DNA from: Casimicrobiaceae bacterium
Lineage (GTDB): Bacteria; Pseudomonadota; Gammaproteobacteria; Burkholderiales; Casimicrobiaceae
Length of the DNA: 64,000 nt
Direction: 5' to 3'
Assembly (NCBI GenBank): GCA_026646885.1
Contig: JAPKHK010000001.1
Location: forward strand, 496,001 to 560,000
Shown here: one piece after another, positions 48,087-57,022 of the stretch
How positions within the stretch are numbered: position 1 is the stretch's first letter
How the letters are laid out: every line of letters begins with the position of its first letter
Notes under the pieces: model-generated
Seen by the model: the letters and a program-made list of their open reading frames with translations, nothing else
What the model was told of the DNA's origin: nothing
Databases searched by the model: none
Made by a program: the position numbers and the translations under genes

Positions 48087-50290
48087 GCGAGATGAAAACG
48101 GGCGCGATACTCTGCTCTGGTTGTGGCATAGGTGCCGCGCTCGATCTCAAGGAGTTGGCGAAGATCGCGCAGAAGGAAGGAAAGATCGCCTATCTGCGCG
48201 AAGACGCGCAAGCTTGTTCGGAAGCGGGTGTCGCCGCCATCGAGCGGGATCTCACCGAGCAGGGTCTGACTCATTTGGTGATTGCCGGCTGCTCGCGCCG
48301 CGCCAAAACCGAAGCCTTTCGCTTTCCCAAGGTATCGCTGGCGCGCTGCAATTGGCGCGAGGGGGTGATTTGGGCCGCACCGCAAGGCGAGGAGCACGCC
48401 GAGCTAAGACAGGAGATGGCCGCCGATTACTTGCGCATGGCCTGCGCCGAACTCAAGAAGTTGAAGCTTCCGCAGGGCAATCCGCAGGCTGCGGGCAACC
48501 GCCGCATACTCGTGGTGGGCGGGGGATTCTCCGGCCTCACGGCGGCTCTGGCCGCCGCCGACATGGGCTATGAGACGCTGTTGATCGAACGCGAAGCAGC
48601 GCTCGGCGGCTGGGCGGCGCAGTGGTGGCGGCGTACGCCCTGGCGTTCGCCCTACGCTCAACCGCAGGAGACTGGAGTTGCCGGCTTGGTCGAGCGCGCC
48701 CTTTCCCACCCGCGGCTGCGAGTTCATCTGGGCGCCCGACTTCTGGCTACTCGCGGAGCGCCGGGGCAGTTCAGCGTCGATATCGCCGCTCCGGAGGGCG
48801 GGCAATGCACCGAGCAGGTTGGTGCAATCATTCAGGCAACGGGCTTTGTGCCCTACCCTATCGAGAAGCTTCCCGAACTGGGTGGAGGCCAGAGTCCGCA
48901 CGTGATCGACCAAACTGCACTCGAAGCCCTGGCGCGACAAGCCGATGGCCGGCCGATCTGCCGCACCGACGGCAAGGCGGTCACCAGCGTAGTCTTTGTG
49001 CAATGCGCGGGTCAGCGTGATCCCAGCGGCCGGCACCTGACCTATTGTTCGGGCCACTGTTGCGCCACCAGCGTCAAACAAGCGATGTATTTCAAAGACG
49101 CCAATCCAGCGGTAGACGCGGTCGTTCTGTATACCGACTTGCGGCTCCCCGGCATGGGGGAGGATTTTTACCGCAGCGCCCAAGCAAAAGGTGTTACTTT
49201 CGTCAAGGGTGAAGCGCGCGCGGTCACCGCGGCAGGCGACGGAATCGAGATCGTCGTCCGTGATCTCATCCTGGATCAAGACAGCCAAGTCGGCGCCGAT
49301 CTGGTGGTGCTCGCCACCGGCCAGGTTCCTCGCTCCGGGGTGGATATAGACCTTCCCGACGAAGAGCGCGCCGCGGCCGAAGATCGTTCGGTGCTTAAGC
49401 TCGCCTACCGGCAGGGAAGCGATCTGCCGCAGTTCAAGTATGGCTTCACCGATTCACATTTCATCTGCTTCCCCTACGAGACGCGGCGCACCGGCATCTA
49501 CGCCGCCGGCCCGGTGCGGCGGCCCATGGATCTGGCGCAGGCCGCGGAAGACGCCACCGGGGCGGCCCTGAAGGCGATCCAGGCAGTAGAAAACGCTGCC
49601 GGTGGGCGAGCGGCACATCCGCGCTCGGGCGACCTCTCCTATCCGATCGTGCGTATCGAAGGCTGCACGCAATGCAAGCGCTGCACCGTCGAATGCCCGT
49701 TTGGCGCTATCGACGAAGACGAAAAGCGCTTTCCGGTATTCAATGAAAGCCGCTGTCGGCGCTGCGGCACTTGCATGGGCGCTTGTCCGGTGCGGGTGAT
49801 CTCCTTCGAGAACTACTCCATCGATAGCGTGGGCAGCCAAATCAAAGCCGTTGACATGCCCGACGAATTTTCCGAGAAGCCGCGGGTGTTGATCTTGGCC
49901 TGCGAAAACGACGCCTACCCCGCGCTCGACAGCGCCGCCCAACTGGGTCATCGCTATTCGGCCTTCGTGCGGGTGATACCGGTGCGCTGCCTCGGTTCGG
50001 TGAACACCATCTGGATCACCGATGCTCTCAATGGCGGCTGGGACGGTGTAATGCTCCTGGGATGCAAGAAAGGCGAGGACTATCAATGCCATTTCGTGCG
50101 CGGCTCGGAGATGGCTGCCTATCGACTCTCGAAAATCGAGGACACCCTGAAGCAAATGGGACTTGAAACGGAGCGCGTGGTAACGCAGGAAGTCGCCATC
50201 ACCGATGTCGAGCGTCTGCCCGCCATTATCGACAACTATGTAGAGAAGATCCTGGAAATTGGGATGAGCCCAATGAAGGGCTTTGCCTGA
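48083..50290 (+). CDS. qmoB: QmoB: FAD/Fe-S subunit with MvhD-like C-terminus
   Basis: This 735-residue protein combines three parts. There is a short N-terminal Cys-bearing segment (ILCSGCGIG), an HdrA-like FAD domain (ILVVGGGFSGLTAALAAAD at about residue 140) and two [4Fe-4S] motifs (CTQCKRCTVECP from about residue 528, CRRCGTCMGACP after it). A C-terminal MvhD domain follows (VLILACENDAYPALDSA, LLGCKKGEDYQCHFVRG). This fusion is the hallmark of QmoB. It overlaps qmoA by 4 bp and is followed by hdrC 4 bp later. Confidence 0.9.
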   Translation: MSEMKTGAILCSGCGIGAALDLKELAKIAQKEGKIAYLREDAQACSEAGVAAIERDLTEQGLTHLVIAGCSRRAKTEAFRFPKVSLARCNWREGVIWAAPQGEEHAELRQEMAADYLRMACAELKKLKLPQGNPQAAGNRRILVVGGGFSGLTAALAAADMGYETLLIEREAALGGWAAQWWRRTPWRSPYAQPQETGVAGLVERALSHPRLRVHLGARLLATRGAPGQFSVDIAAPEGGQCTEQVGAIIQATGFVPYPIEKLPELGGGQSPHVIDQTALEALARQADGRPICRTDGKAVTSVVFVQCAGQRDPSGRHLTYCSGHCCATSVKQAMYFKDANPAVDAVVLYTDLRLPGMGEDFYRSAQAKGVTFVKGEARAVTAAGDGIEIVVRDLILDQDSQVGADLVVLATGQVPRSGVDIDLPDEERAAAEDRSVLKLAYRQGSDLPQFKYGFTDSHFICFPYETRRTGIYAAGPVRRPMDLAQAAEDATGAALKAIQAVENAAGGRAAHPRSGDLSYPIVRIEGCTQCKRCTVECPFGAIDEDEKRFPVFNESRCRRCGTCMGACPVRVISFENYSIDSVGSQIKAVDMPDEFSEKPRVLILACENDAYPALDSAAQLGHRYSAFVRVIPVRCLGSVNTIWITDALNGGWDGVMLLGCKKGEDYQCHFVRGSEMAAYRLSKIEDTLKQMGLETERVVTQEVAITDVERLPAIIDNYVEKILEIGMSPMKGFA

Positions 50291-50294
50291 ACCC

Positions 50295-50915
50295 ATGAGC
50301 GAAGCCGGTCTCTCTCACGCCTATCGCCGCGATTTTCTCGCCGAAGTCGAGCGCGAAGTCGAAGGCGGCGCATACGTCAAGATGTGCATGCAATGCGGCG
50401 TTTGCGCCGGTTCTTGCCCTTTCGGGCCCTACTGGGAGCACTCGCCGCAGAAAATCTTCATGATGATCCGTGCCGGTCAGCGCGAGGCGGTGCTGCGGAG
50501 CGACTCGATGTGGATGTGCACCTCCTGCTACAACTGCGTAGTGCGCTGCCCGCGCCAACTCCCTGTCACACACATCATGCACGGCCTCGCTTCGTATGCG
50601 CAGAAACTGGGCCTGGCTCCGAAACTGCAAGCGACGCGCGACTTCTCGCTCCAGTTCTGGGACAACTGCACGCGCACTGGCCGAGTCAATGAAATGCGCC
50701 TCACCCTGGGGCTGTATTTCCGCGAAGGACTCGTCAAGGGTTTCAAGCAGGCCTGGGCGATGCGGACGGTGGCGTGGGGTCTTTTGCGAGCCGGGCGCTT
50801 GAACCCAGCGGAGCTCGTGGGCGGACATCGCTGCGCCGACGCAAACGGCATCAAGGCCATGTTGGCCAAGGCGCGACAAATCGAAAGCCGGCGCGAAGCG
50901 CAGGACAGACATTGA
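50295..50915 (+). CDS. hdrC: HdrC-like iron-sulfur protein of the Qmo complex
   Basis: This 206-residue protein has two [4Fe-4S] motifs, CMQCGVCAGSCP (Cys31, 34, 37, 41) and CTSCYNCVVRCP (Cys75, 78, 81, 85). They match the N-terminal HdrC-like half of QmoC. The cytochrome-b membrane half of QmoC is missing, since the gene ends at residue 206. HdrC-HdrB in place of QmoC is known from Gram-positive sulfate reducers. It probably relays electrons between QmoAB and HdrB. Confidence 0.88.
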   Translation: MSEAGLSHAYRRDFLAEVEREVEGGAYVKMCMQCGVCAGSCPFGPYWEHSPQKIFMMIRAGQREAVLRSDSMWMCTSCYNCVVRCPRQLPVTHIMHGLASYAQKLGLAPKLQATRDFSLQFWDNCTRTGRVNEMRLTLGLYFREGLVKGFKQAWAMRTVAWGLLRAGRLNPAELVGGHRCADANGIKAMLAKARQIESRREAQDRH

Positions 50916-50926
50916 AAGCACAGGTC

Positions 50927-51829
50927 ATGGCGGAAAAACCCTACGCCTTCTACCCCGGCTGCTCCTCGCAAAAAGGCGCATCGGCGGCCAACTATCTCAC
51001 CTCCGTCAATACCGTCTGCAACAAGCTGGAACTGCGGCTCACGACCATACCGGATTGGAACTGTTGCGGCGCTTCGATCAGCTACGCCGGGGGAAGCGAG
51101 CTGTCGCGCCAAGTGCTCAATGCCCGCAACCTCGCACTCGCTGAGAAGCATCTTCCCGGACAAGACGTGGTGGCAACCTGTGCCGCCTGCTGGCTGGCCG
51201 CACGCGAGACGCGCGAGCAACTGGTTGGCAGCGAAACGCTGCGAGCCGACGCCAACGAGGCGCTGCAAGTCGCCGGACTGGAGTATCAGGGCAAAGCCAA
51301 GGTGCGGCACATGGTCGAAGTGATGATCGAAGATCTTGGCCTCGAAGCGCTAGCCAAGCCCGTGGTCAAGGCGCTGGACGGCCTCAAGATCGCGGGTTAC
51401 GTCGGCTGCCAGACCAATCGGCCCTTTGGCATCGCCGGAGAATCCTTCGAGAACCCGCAGTATCTCGATCGCCTGATCGAAGCCGCCGGAGCGACAGCGC
51501 TCGGCGACTATGATCAAAAGGTCACTTGCTGCGGGGGTGCGCTGGCCTTCACAGAGCCGGATAAGTCCCAGGCGCAGATCAAGATGATCGTGGAGTCGGC
51601 TTACGATCAAGGCGCCGATATGATCGTCACGCCCTGCCCGCTATGCCAGGCCAACGTCGAGGTTTATCAATCGCAGATCAACGAGAAGCAAGGGACCAAG
51701 CTCAACATGCCGGTGGTGTATTACAGCGAACTCTTGGCCACCGCCTACGGCGCGAGTGCCAAGGAAGCGGGACTCGACGGGCATCTGATCACGCCCGACA
51801 AGCTTATCGACGCCGCGCAGAAGCGCTGA
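50927..51829 (+). CDS. hdrB: HdrB-like protein of the Qmo complex
   Basis: This 300-residue protein has two complete CCG domains. The first is Cys12, Cys46-Cys47 (NCCGAS), Cys85-x-x-Cys88. The second is Cys161, Cys201-Cys202 (CCGGAL), Cys237-x-x-Cys240. In methanogen HdrB such domains hold non-cubane Fe-S clusters that reduce heterodisulfides. It follows hdrC by 11 bp. The ATG at 50927 was chosen; a TTG at 50912 that overlaps the hdrC stop is an alternative start. No membrane segment is visible. Confidence 0.88.
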   Translation: MAEKPYAFYPGCSSQKGASAANYLTSVNTVCNKLELRLTTIPDWNCCGASISYAGGSELSRQVLNARNLALAEKHLPGQDVVATCAACWLAARETREQLVGSETLRADANEALQVAGLEYQGKAKVRHMVEVMIEDLGLEALAKPVVKALDGLKIAGYVGCQTNRPFGIAGESFENPQYLDRLIEAAGATALGDYDQKVTCCGGALAFTEPDKSQAQIKMIVESAYDQGADMIVTPCPLCQANVEVYQSQINEKQGTKLNMPVVYYSELLATAYGASAKEAGLDGHLITPDKLIDAAQKR

Positions 51830-51889
51830 TTCACCGTATCCGCGCGACGGCGGATCCGGCCAAAACCAAACTCCCGTCACCAAGCTTGA

Positions 51890-51920
51890 GCCGAGCGGGC
51901 GCTCGCCCGCCACGCTCGGC
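51890..51920. terminator. strong hairpin between convergent hdrB and fccB operons
   Basis: GCGGGCG and CGCCCGC form an inner 7-bp stem with a 2-nt loop, inside outer arms GCCGA / TCGGC. It lies in the 99-bp gap where the qmoAB-hdrCB and sat-apr-fccB operons meet. No T-tract follows on either side, so a Rho-type or roadblock function is as likely as intrinsic termination. Confidence 0.45.
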
Positions 51921-51928
51921 CAATGCAC

Positions 51929-53191
51929 TTAACTCAACATCGCATTCCACATGTTTTTGCCCCAATCCATGGCGCCCTTGCTCGAAGCGGCATTGGCGAC
52001 AGGGTCGACCTGATACTTGACCTTGGGCGGATCGCCCACCGAGACGCTCGCCGTGACGTTGATCATGATGGCCAGCGAGGTGGACACCTTGCCCCAGCAG
52101 ATCGCCGAGGGCAGGGCAACCTCATCGCCCAGGCCGGCCTCCTTGTACTTGCCGGCAATGGTGGCAAGGATCTGCTCGCCAGCCTGCTGGCCCGCGCCGA
52201 AGGCAATGTGGCCGCTCTTCGGCAGCGGCGTGCCCTGCGCGTCGCCGATGACGAAGATGTTCTTGTCCTTCTTGCTCTGGAAGCTGGGCAGATCGATGGC
52301 GGCGAAGCGCTCGCCGAGGCCAGCCTTGCGGATCAGGCCGGGCGCGCGCATCGGCAGGATGATGTTGGCATGCTGGAAAGGGATGTCGCCCTTGGTGGTG
52401 GACAGCACCTTGCGGCCGGCATCGATGGACTTCGGATCGACCTCGTTGATGTACTCGATCTGCGCCCCGTACATCTCTTTCATAGCCGTCAGCATGGGCT
52501 TGGCCAGCGGCGGCGGCATCGGGCCCTTGTTCGCATCGACGACGATGATCTTGCCCTTGGTGCCCTTCTCCTTCATGCGCTGGGCGATCAGGCAGGCGCG
52601 CTCATAGGGTGCCGGGGGGCAGCGATAGGGCGGCTTCGGCACGGTGATGACGTAGTGGCCGCCCTGCTCGAGGAAGGTAGCTACCTGGCGCTGCACGGCG
52701 GACTGCTCGAAGGCGCGGAAGCCGACGGGCAACTGGTCCCGCGCCGCCGCATAGCCCGGCAGCGCTTCTTCCATGTATTCGAGGCCGTTTGCCAGGACGA
52801 GGAAGTCGTAGGGAATGCTTTGCGTGGACGTCTTGACCATGCGACCGGCACGATCGATGTCGAGGACGACATCCTTCACGCGGCGCACGCCGAGCGCGTC
52901 GACAACGCCGTAGCTGCGCTGGAAGTTGCTGGCCGGTGCAAAACCGGCGATGTACAGGATGCTGAGCGGACAGGACATGAAGCTGTCGTTGGGCTCGACC
53001 ATGGTGATGTCCACCTTGCCGCTCTCGGCGAGCGCGCGCACCGTGCCCAGGCCGCCCCAACCACCACCCACCACCACCACGCGCGGCTTGGCGCTGGTGC
53101 CCACGCTGGCGCAGCCCACCACGGAAAGCGCGGCTGCGGCAGCAGCGCCTTGGAGCAGGCTGCGCCGCTTGAGCGAGTCGATCGTATTCAT
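51929..53191 (-). CDS. flavocytochrome c sulfide dehydrogenase, flavoprotein subunit (FccB/SoxF type)
   Basis: This 420-residue FAD protein is exported by a Tat-type signal (LKRRSLLQGAAAAAAL; VVGCAS at 24-29 could also be a lipobox). PRVVVVGGGWGGLGTVRAL binds FAD. The two conserved redox-active Cys regions of FccB fit: PYRCPPAPYERAC in the middle and SAICWGKVST near the end. The family oxidises sulfide in the periplasm, passing electrons to a cytochrome c. AGGAGG lies 4 nt before the ATG at 53191. No classical dihaem FccA is adjacent; instead a monohaem DUF3365 protein is upstream. It is the last gene of the sat-apr operon. Confidence 0.82.
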   Translation of the reverse strand: MNTIDSLKRRSLLQGAAAAAALSVVGCASVGTSAKPRVVVVGGGWGGLGTVRALAESGKVDITMVEPNDSFMSCPLSILYIAGFAPASNFQRSYGVVDALGVRRVKDVVLDIDRAGRMVKTSTQSIPYDFLVLANGLEYMEEALPGYAAARDQLPVGFRAFEQSAVQRQVATFLEQGGHYVITVPKPPYRCPPAPYERACLIAQRMKEKGTKGKIIVVDANKGPMPPPLAKPMLTAMKEMYGAQIEYINEVDPKSIDAGRKVLSTTKGDIPFQHANIILPMRAPGLIRKAGLGERFAAIDLPSFQSKKDKNIFVIGDAQGTPLPKSGHIAFGAGQQAGEQILATIAGKYKEAGLGDEVALPSAICWGKVSTSLAIMINVTASVSVGDPPKVKYQVDPVANAASSKGAMDWGKNMWNAMLS

Positions 53192-53306
53192 ACTTCCTCC
53201 TAGGATCAGAACGTTGCGAATCGTTTTCACCGCTTGCCGATCGTGCCTGCGCCGAGCAGACGCGAAAACTCACGCAGCGGCGAAAACGCGAACTACGATG
53301 TCGCCG

Positions 53307-53873
53307 CTACATTGCTTTCTTGATGGTCATGGCGCCACGGATGTCACCCAGTTTGTAGCCTGTGCCTCGGTCCTCGGGGTAACTGGCCTTGAGCTTGGCT
53401 CTGACGGCATCGGTGAGCTTGTCCGTGGGACCATGGCAACCCAAGCAGATTTCTTGCACCGGTAGGGCGCGCATATAACGCTGAAATGGCCTACCGTTTT
53501 CGCTGACGACTTCGGCCTTTTCGAAGGTGGGCGGTTTTTCCCCGGCAGCGGCGCGGCGGTCAAATTCTTCCAGCGCGGCGCGCTCCCAGGCATCGGGCAC
53601 GGCTTTGGGATTGCGATTCTTGAGGCTGACCCGGCGAATCATCCAGCCGGTTTCCGCGGAGGCCGCTTTGGCCATCTGCGGTGCTTTTTCTCGGCACACT
53701 GCGATGGCGCCTTCATGGCCGCCCTTGGCGATCTCGTCATTGAGCACCGCGAGAAGCTTGGGCGGCACCGAGCCGGCCACTTTGCGGGCATCTTCCAACC
53801 AGGCCGCCTTGTCCTGTGCCAAGGCCAGGTGGGCGCAGATCGCGGTCAACACAAAACACACTGCACGTTTCAT
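53307..53873 (-). CDS. periplasmic monohaem c-type cytochrome, DUF3365 (Tll0287-like)
   Basis: This 188-residue protein has a signal peptide (VCFVLTAICAHLALA) and one haem c site, CLGCH (Cys143, Cys146, His147). The family features AIAVCREKAP, IRRVSLKNRNPKAVPDAWE and the C-terminal GDIRGAMTI are present. Tll0287-like proteins bind one haem and are thought of as sensors or electron carriers. It lies between ykgJ and fccB in the sat-apr operon, so it may accept electrons from the FCC flavoprotein; this is an inference from position. Confidence 0.8.
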   Translation of the reverse strand: MKRAVCFVLTAICAHLALAQDKAAWLEDARKVAGSVPPKLLAVLNDEIAKGGHEGAIAVCREKAPQMAKAASAETGWMIRRVSLKNRNPKAVPDAWERAALEEFDRRAAAGEKPPTFEKAEVVSENGRPFQRYMRALPVQEICLGCHGPTDKLTDAVRAKLKASYPEDRGTGYKLGDIRGAMTIKKAM

Positions 53874-53956
53874 AGCCTATCCTCCACGATATTTCCGGGT
53901 CCGTGAAATGTCCGAGCCGACACCTCGCCTATCGATGCCGAGCCCGCCGTTTCGAC

Positions 53957-54850
53957 TCAATCCTCTCCCGCGGATTCGATTTCGCCTTCGTCTTGCGCCC
54001 GACGCAAGGCCGCTTCGCGCTCGAGTCGTGCGAGCTTTTCTTGCTGGTGCGCGCGCCGCTCCGCCACAGCGTCGGTCTTGAGGGCAATGCTCTGCTCGCC
54101 GAACAGCACTTGCCGCAGAAACCGGAATCCGAATTGCAGGAGCGCGACGTCTTCCGTGAGCAAGGCGTGCAGTTCCTCGGAAGGGAGGTCGTAAATGGTG
54201 CTGAAACCTTCGCTGGCCACGAAGCCGCGGAAGCGATCGAGGTCATAGCAGACCATGAAAAACAGCTCCAGGCTTCGCTTCGAAGGCTTGCCTATGGCTG
54301 GGCCCAGAGACTTTTTCTTGAGGATCAGCTCGCGCCAGCCGTGCGCCGCTTCGTCCCCGGGGGGAATGCCCTGCTCCTCGCGATAGGCCCCAATGCTGCG
54401 TGCCGGTCCTCGCCCGTGGCCCAGGCAATGCGCCTCGCGCACCAGCGCATAGGAGCTTTGGTCGCGCGCCTCGTTTTCCTTGCGCAGCGACAGCAAAGCC
54501 AAGGGGTAATAGCGGCAGGCGGTCGGCCGGTGTGCGTAAACGCCGCAGCCCTCTTCGCGCATGAAGGGGCAGGCCGTGCCACCGGCGACGGGCTTCAACT
54601 TCACGCCCGCGATACCGTCTTTTTCCAGCTCGTAGGGTAGCGTGTATTGCGCCAGGAATTCGCTGGAGGAAAGCTCCAAGCGCTCCTTGAGCCGCAAGAT
54701 GTCGTAGGGCGTGAGCGCCAGATCGATGTTGCTGCAGCAGGCGTTCCAGCAGGCCACGCCGCGCTCGCAGCGGAATTGCAGCGGCGCCGAGCCGGAAAGC
54801 ATTTCGGGCGCCACCGGACTCGTCAGTGGACGTTCTCCGATTGCGCTCAT
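53957..54850 (-). CDS. YkgJ-family cysteine-cluster protein
   Basis: This 297-residue protein has a metal-binding Cys pattern in two parts. The first is FRCERGVACWNACCSNIDL, with several Cys near residues 28-40. The second is GTACPFMREEGCGVYAHRP followed by TACRYYPL. The family (YkgJ/UPF0153) is thought to bind a Zn or Fe-S centre and has no firm function. The C-terminal third is long and charged. It lies 112 bp after aprA on the same strand. Confidence 0.8.
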   Translation of the reverse strand: MSAIGERPLTSPVAPEMLSGSAPLQFRCERGVACWNACCSNIDLALTPYDILRLKERLELSSSEFLAQYTLPYELEKDGIAGVKLKPVAGGTACPFMREEGCGVYAHRPTACRYYPLALLSLRKENEARDQSSYALVREAHCLGHGRGPARSIGAYREEQGIPPGDEAAHGWRELILKKKSLGPAIGKPSKRSLELFFMVCYDLDRFRGFVASEGFSTIYDLPSEELHALLTEDVALLQFGFRFLRQVLFGEQSIALKTDAVAERRAHQQEKLARLEREAALRRAQDEGEIESAGED

Positions 54851-54896
54851 GGCCGCGAGAAAGGTTCTGAGATTGGCCTTCCATCGCGGTCAGGCT

Positions 54897-54934
54897 CGCT
54901 CCTCCCAAATCCCGGCTCTGGGGCTGGAGGAGCG
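54897..54934. repeat. inverted repeat between aprA and ykgJ
   Basis: CGCTCCTCC and GGAGGAGCG (9-bp arms, 20-nt spacer) lie in the 112-bp gap after aprA. The RNA would form a stable hairpin, but no T-tract follows. It may protect the 3' end of the abundant aprBA message or reduce read-through into ykgJ. Confidence 0.4.
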
Positions 54935-54962
54935 GCCATGATCGCGAAATACGGCGAGAACC

Positions 54963-56996
54963 TCAATGCGCCGCCGGCTTGAAGAGCTTGCTCTTGTCGA
55001 CCAGGTCGACGTGCTTGCGCTTGAAACAAGTCCACTTCCGTGTGGCTTTGTCGTACACCGAATTGACGAAGACATGCCAATTCTCTTCATCGACAAAATT
55101 CTTATCCGTACGGTAGTAGAAGCCCGGGTAGCGGCTCTCCTCGCGGAATTGAATGTGCTTCATGTGCGCTTCGGCGGTGAGGATGCGATGGTAGTTCTCC
55201 CAAGCGCGCAGCAATTCGTGCAAGTCCTTGGCGCGCATCTTGGCCGCGTCTTCCTTCAGCATTTCGAGCTTTTCCTCGGCCACCTTCAGCATCACGTCGT
55301 TGGTGTTGTAGTAGGTGGCAACACCGGCGACGTATTCATCCATGATCTTCTGCAAGCGAAATTGCAGCATCTTGGGGGTGATGTACTGCGGGTTGACATC
55401 GAGAGCGGTGGAGTAGTCCTTGTGCTCGAGATAGTTGCGCACCGGTTTGTAGATCTCTTCGGCCAGTTGCCCGAAGTCGGCATCGAGTTCGGGCTTCCAG
55501 TCTTTGTTGTCGAGGGCGTAGCGCACCATGGCTTTGGCGGCGATGCGGCCTTCCGCATGCGAACCGGAGGAGAACTTGTGGCCCGAGGCGCCCACGCCGT
55601 CGCCAGCGGTAAACAAACCCTTGATCGTGGTCATCGAGCGATAACCCCAACTCCAGCCGCGCGGCTGCGAGGCGGGCACGCCCTCGAGTTCGCCGTCTTC
55701 CGCGGTAGGCGCGCCGAGGTCCGTCGGGCCCGAGACCCAAATGCCGCAGCAGCCGGAATGCGAACCTAGCAGGTAGGGCTCGGTGGGCATCAGCTCGCTC
55801 ATTTTTTTCTCGGGCTCTATGTTTTCACCGACCCAGATGCCGCACTGTCCGATGCACATGTCGAGAAAGTCCTCCCAGGCCTCGGCTTCGAGGTGTTTCA
55901 CTTCCTTGGGCGAGAGCGATTCGCGAAGCTTCGCCAGCGCGCTGACCGTATCCATATAGATCGGGCCGCGGCCCTCGCGCATCTCCTTGAGCATGAGGTG
56001 ATTACGTAGGCAGGATGCCGGCACCGCAGCCTGACCATAAGGAGGATATTGATCGAGCAGTTCCTTGTTCTTGACCATGTAGTCTTCGCCATAGGCGTTG
56101 ACCGCCTTGGCTTTGAACAGCAGGAACCAGGCGCCCACCGGGCCGTAGCCGTCCTTGAAGCGCGCGGGCACGAAGCGGTTTTCCATCATGGTGAGTTCGG
56201 CGCCGGCTTCGGCGGCCATGGCGTAGGTGGAGCCCGCGTTCCACACTGGGTACCAGGCGCGGCCCGTGCCCTCGCCCACCGAGCGCGGCCGGAAGAGGTT
56301 CACGCAGCCACCCGCGGCGAGCAAAATCGCCTTGGCTTTGTACACATAAATCTTGTTTTCGCGCACCGAAAAACCTACCGCGCCGGCGACGCGCGAGGGG
56401 TCGTTCTTGTCGTTGACCAGCTTGACGATGAAGACGCGCTCTTCGATGCGGGACAACGTTAGCGCCTTCTTGGCCGCCTCGGCGACGATCCATTTGTAGG
56501 ATTCGCCATTGATCATGATCTGCCATTTGCCCGAGCGCACCGGCTTGCCGCCGTCTTTCAGCGCCGGTAAGCCCTCGCGCTGCGATTCGGCGCCGTCGTG
56601 GCGCACCCCATCGGCGTCGGTTTTCCAGATCGGCAGGCCCCACTCTTCGAAGAGATGCACCGATTCGTCCACGTGGCGACCCAGATCATAGGCGAGGTCG
56701 TCGCGAGTGATACCCATGAGGTCGTTGCTGACCATGCGCGCGTAGTCGGCCGGATCCTGCTCCGACCCGATGTAGGTGTTGATGGCCGAGAGGCCTTGCG
56801 CTACCGCTCCCGAGCGATCGAGCGCGGCCTTGTCGACCAGTTTGATCCTGAGTTCGGTGCCAGTCTCGGCCTTGGCGGCCTCGGCCCAGCGCATGATTTC
56901 GTAAGCGGCGCCGCAACACGCCATGCCGCCGCCAATCAATAGAATGTCCACTTCTTCCTGGACAACTTCCGGGTTTTCAAATGTGCCTTGGGTCAT
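54963..56996 (-). CDS. aprA: adenylylsulfate (APS) reductase, alpha subunit
   Basis: This 677-residue FAD enzyme interconverts APS and sulfite plus AMP. ILLIGGGMACCGAAYEIMRW binds FAD. Active-site segments around the conserved Arg (NRFVPARFKDGYGPVGAW) and His (LGSHSGCCGIWVSGP) are intact. The length is normal for AprA of sulfur oxidisers and reducers (about 620-680). In this context the reaction should run from sulfite to APS. AGGTGA precedes the ATG. It follows aprB by 26 bp, the usual aprBA order. Confidence 0.96.
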   Translation of the reverse strand: MTQGTFENPEVVQEEVDILLIGGGMACCGAAYEIMRWAEAAKAETGTELRIKLVDKAALDRSGAVAQGLSAINTYIGSEQDPADYARMVSNDLMGITRDDLAYDLGRHVDESVHLFEEWGLPIWKTDADGVRHDGAESQREGLPALKDGGKPVRSGKWQIMINGESYKWIVAEAAKKALTLSRIEERVFIVKLVNDKNDPSRVAGAVGFSVRENKIYVYKAKAILLAAGGCVNLFRPRSVGEGTGRAWYPVWNAGSTYAMAAEAGAELTMMENRFVPARFKDGYGPVGAWFLLFKAKAVNAYGEDYMVKNKELLDQYPPYGQAAVPASCLRNHLMLKEMREGRGPIYMDTVSALAKLRESLSPKEVKHLEAEAWEDFLDMCIGQCGIWVGENIEPEKKMSELMPTEPYLLGSHSGCCGIWVSGPTDLGAPTAEDGELEGVPASQPRGWSWGYRSMTTIKGLFTAGDGVGASGHKFSSGSHAEGRIAAKAMVRYALDNKDWKPELDADFGQLAEEIYKPVRNYLEHKDYSTALDVNPQYITPKMLQFRLQKIMDEYVAGVATYYNTNDVMLKVAEEKLEMLKEDAAKMRAKDLHELLRAWENYHRILTAEAHMKHIQFREESRYPGFYYRTDKNFVDEENWHVFVNSVYDKATRKWTCFKRKHVDLVDKSKLFKPAAH

Positions 56997-57022
56997 TTTC
57001 GTTCACCTAAGTGGATCTGGGC

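Noticed and set aside
50295..50915. Calling this gene qmoC
   Set aside because: The cytochrome-b membrane half that defines QmoC is missing and a separate hdrB follows, so HdrC-like is the accurate name.
51923..53203. 426-codon open frame on the plus strand opposite fccB
   Set aside because: It is antisense to a gene with a Tat signal, FAD motif and good ribosome-binding site; its composition (Ala, Arg, His, Asp) is that of a shadow frame.
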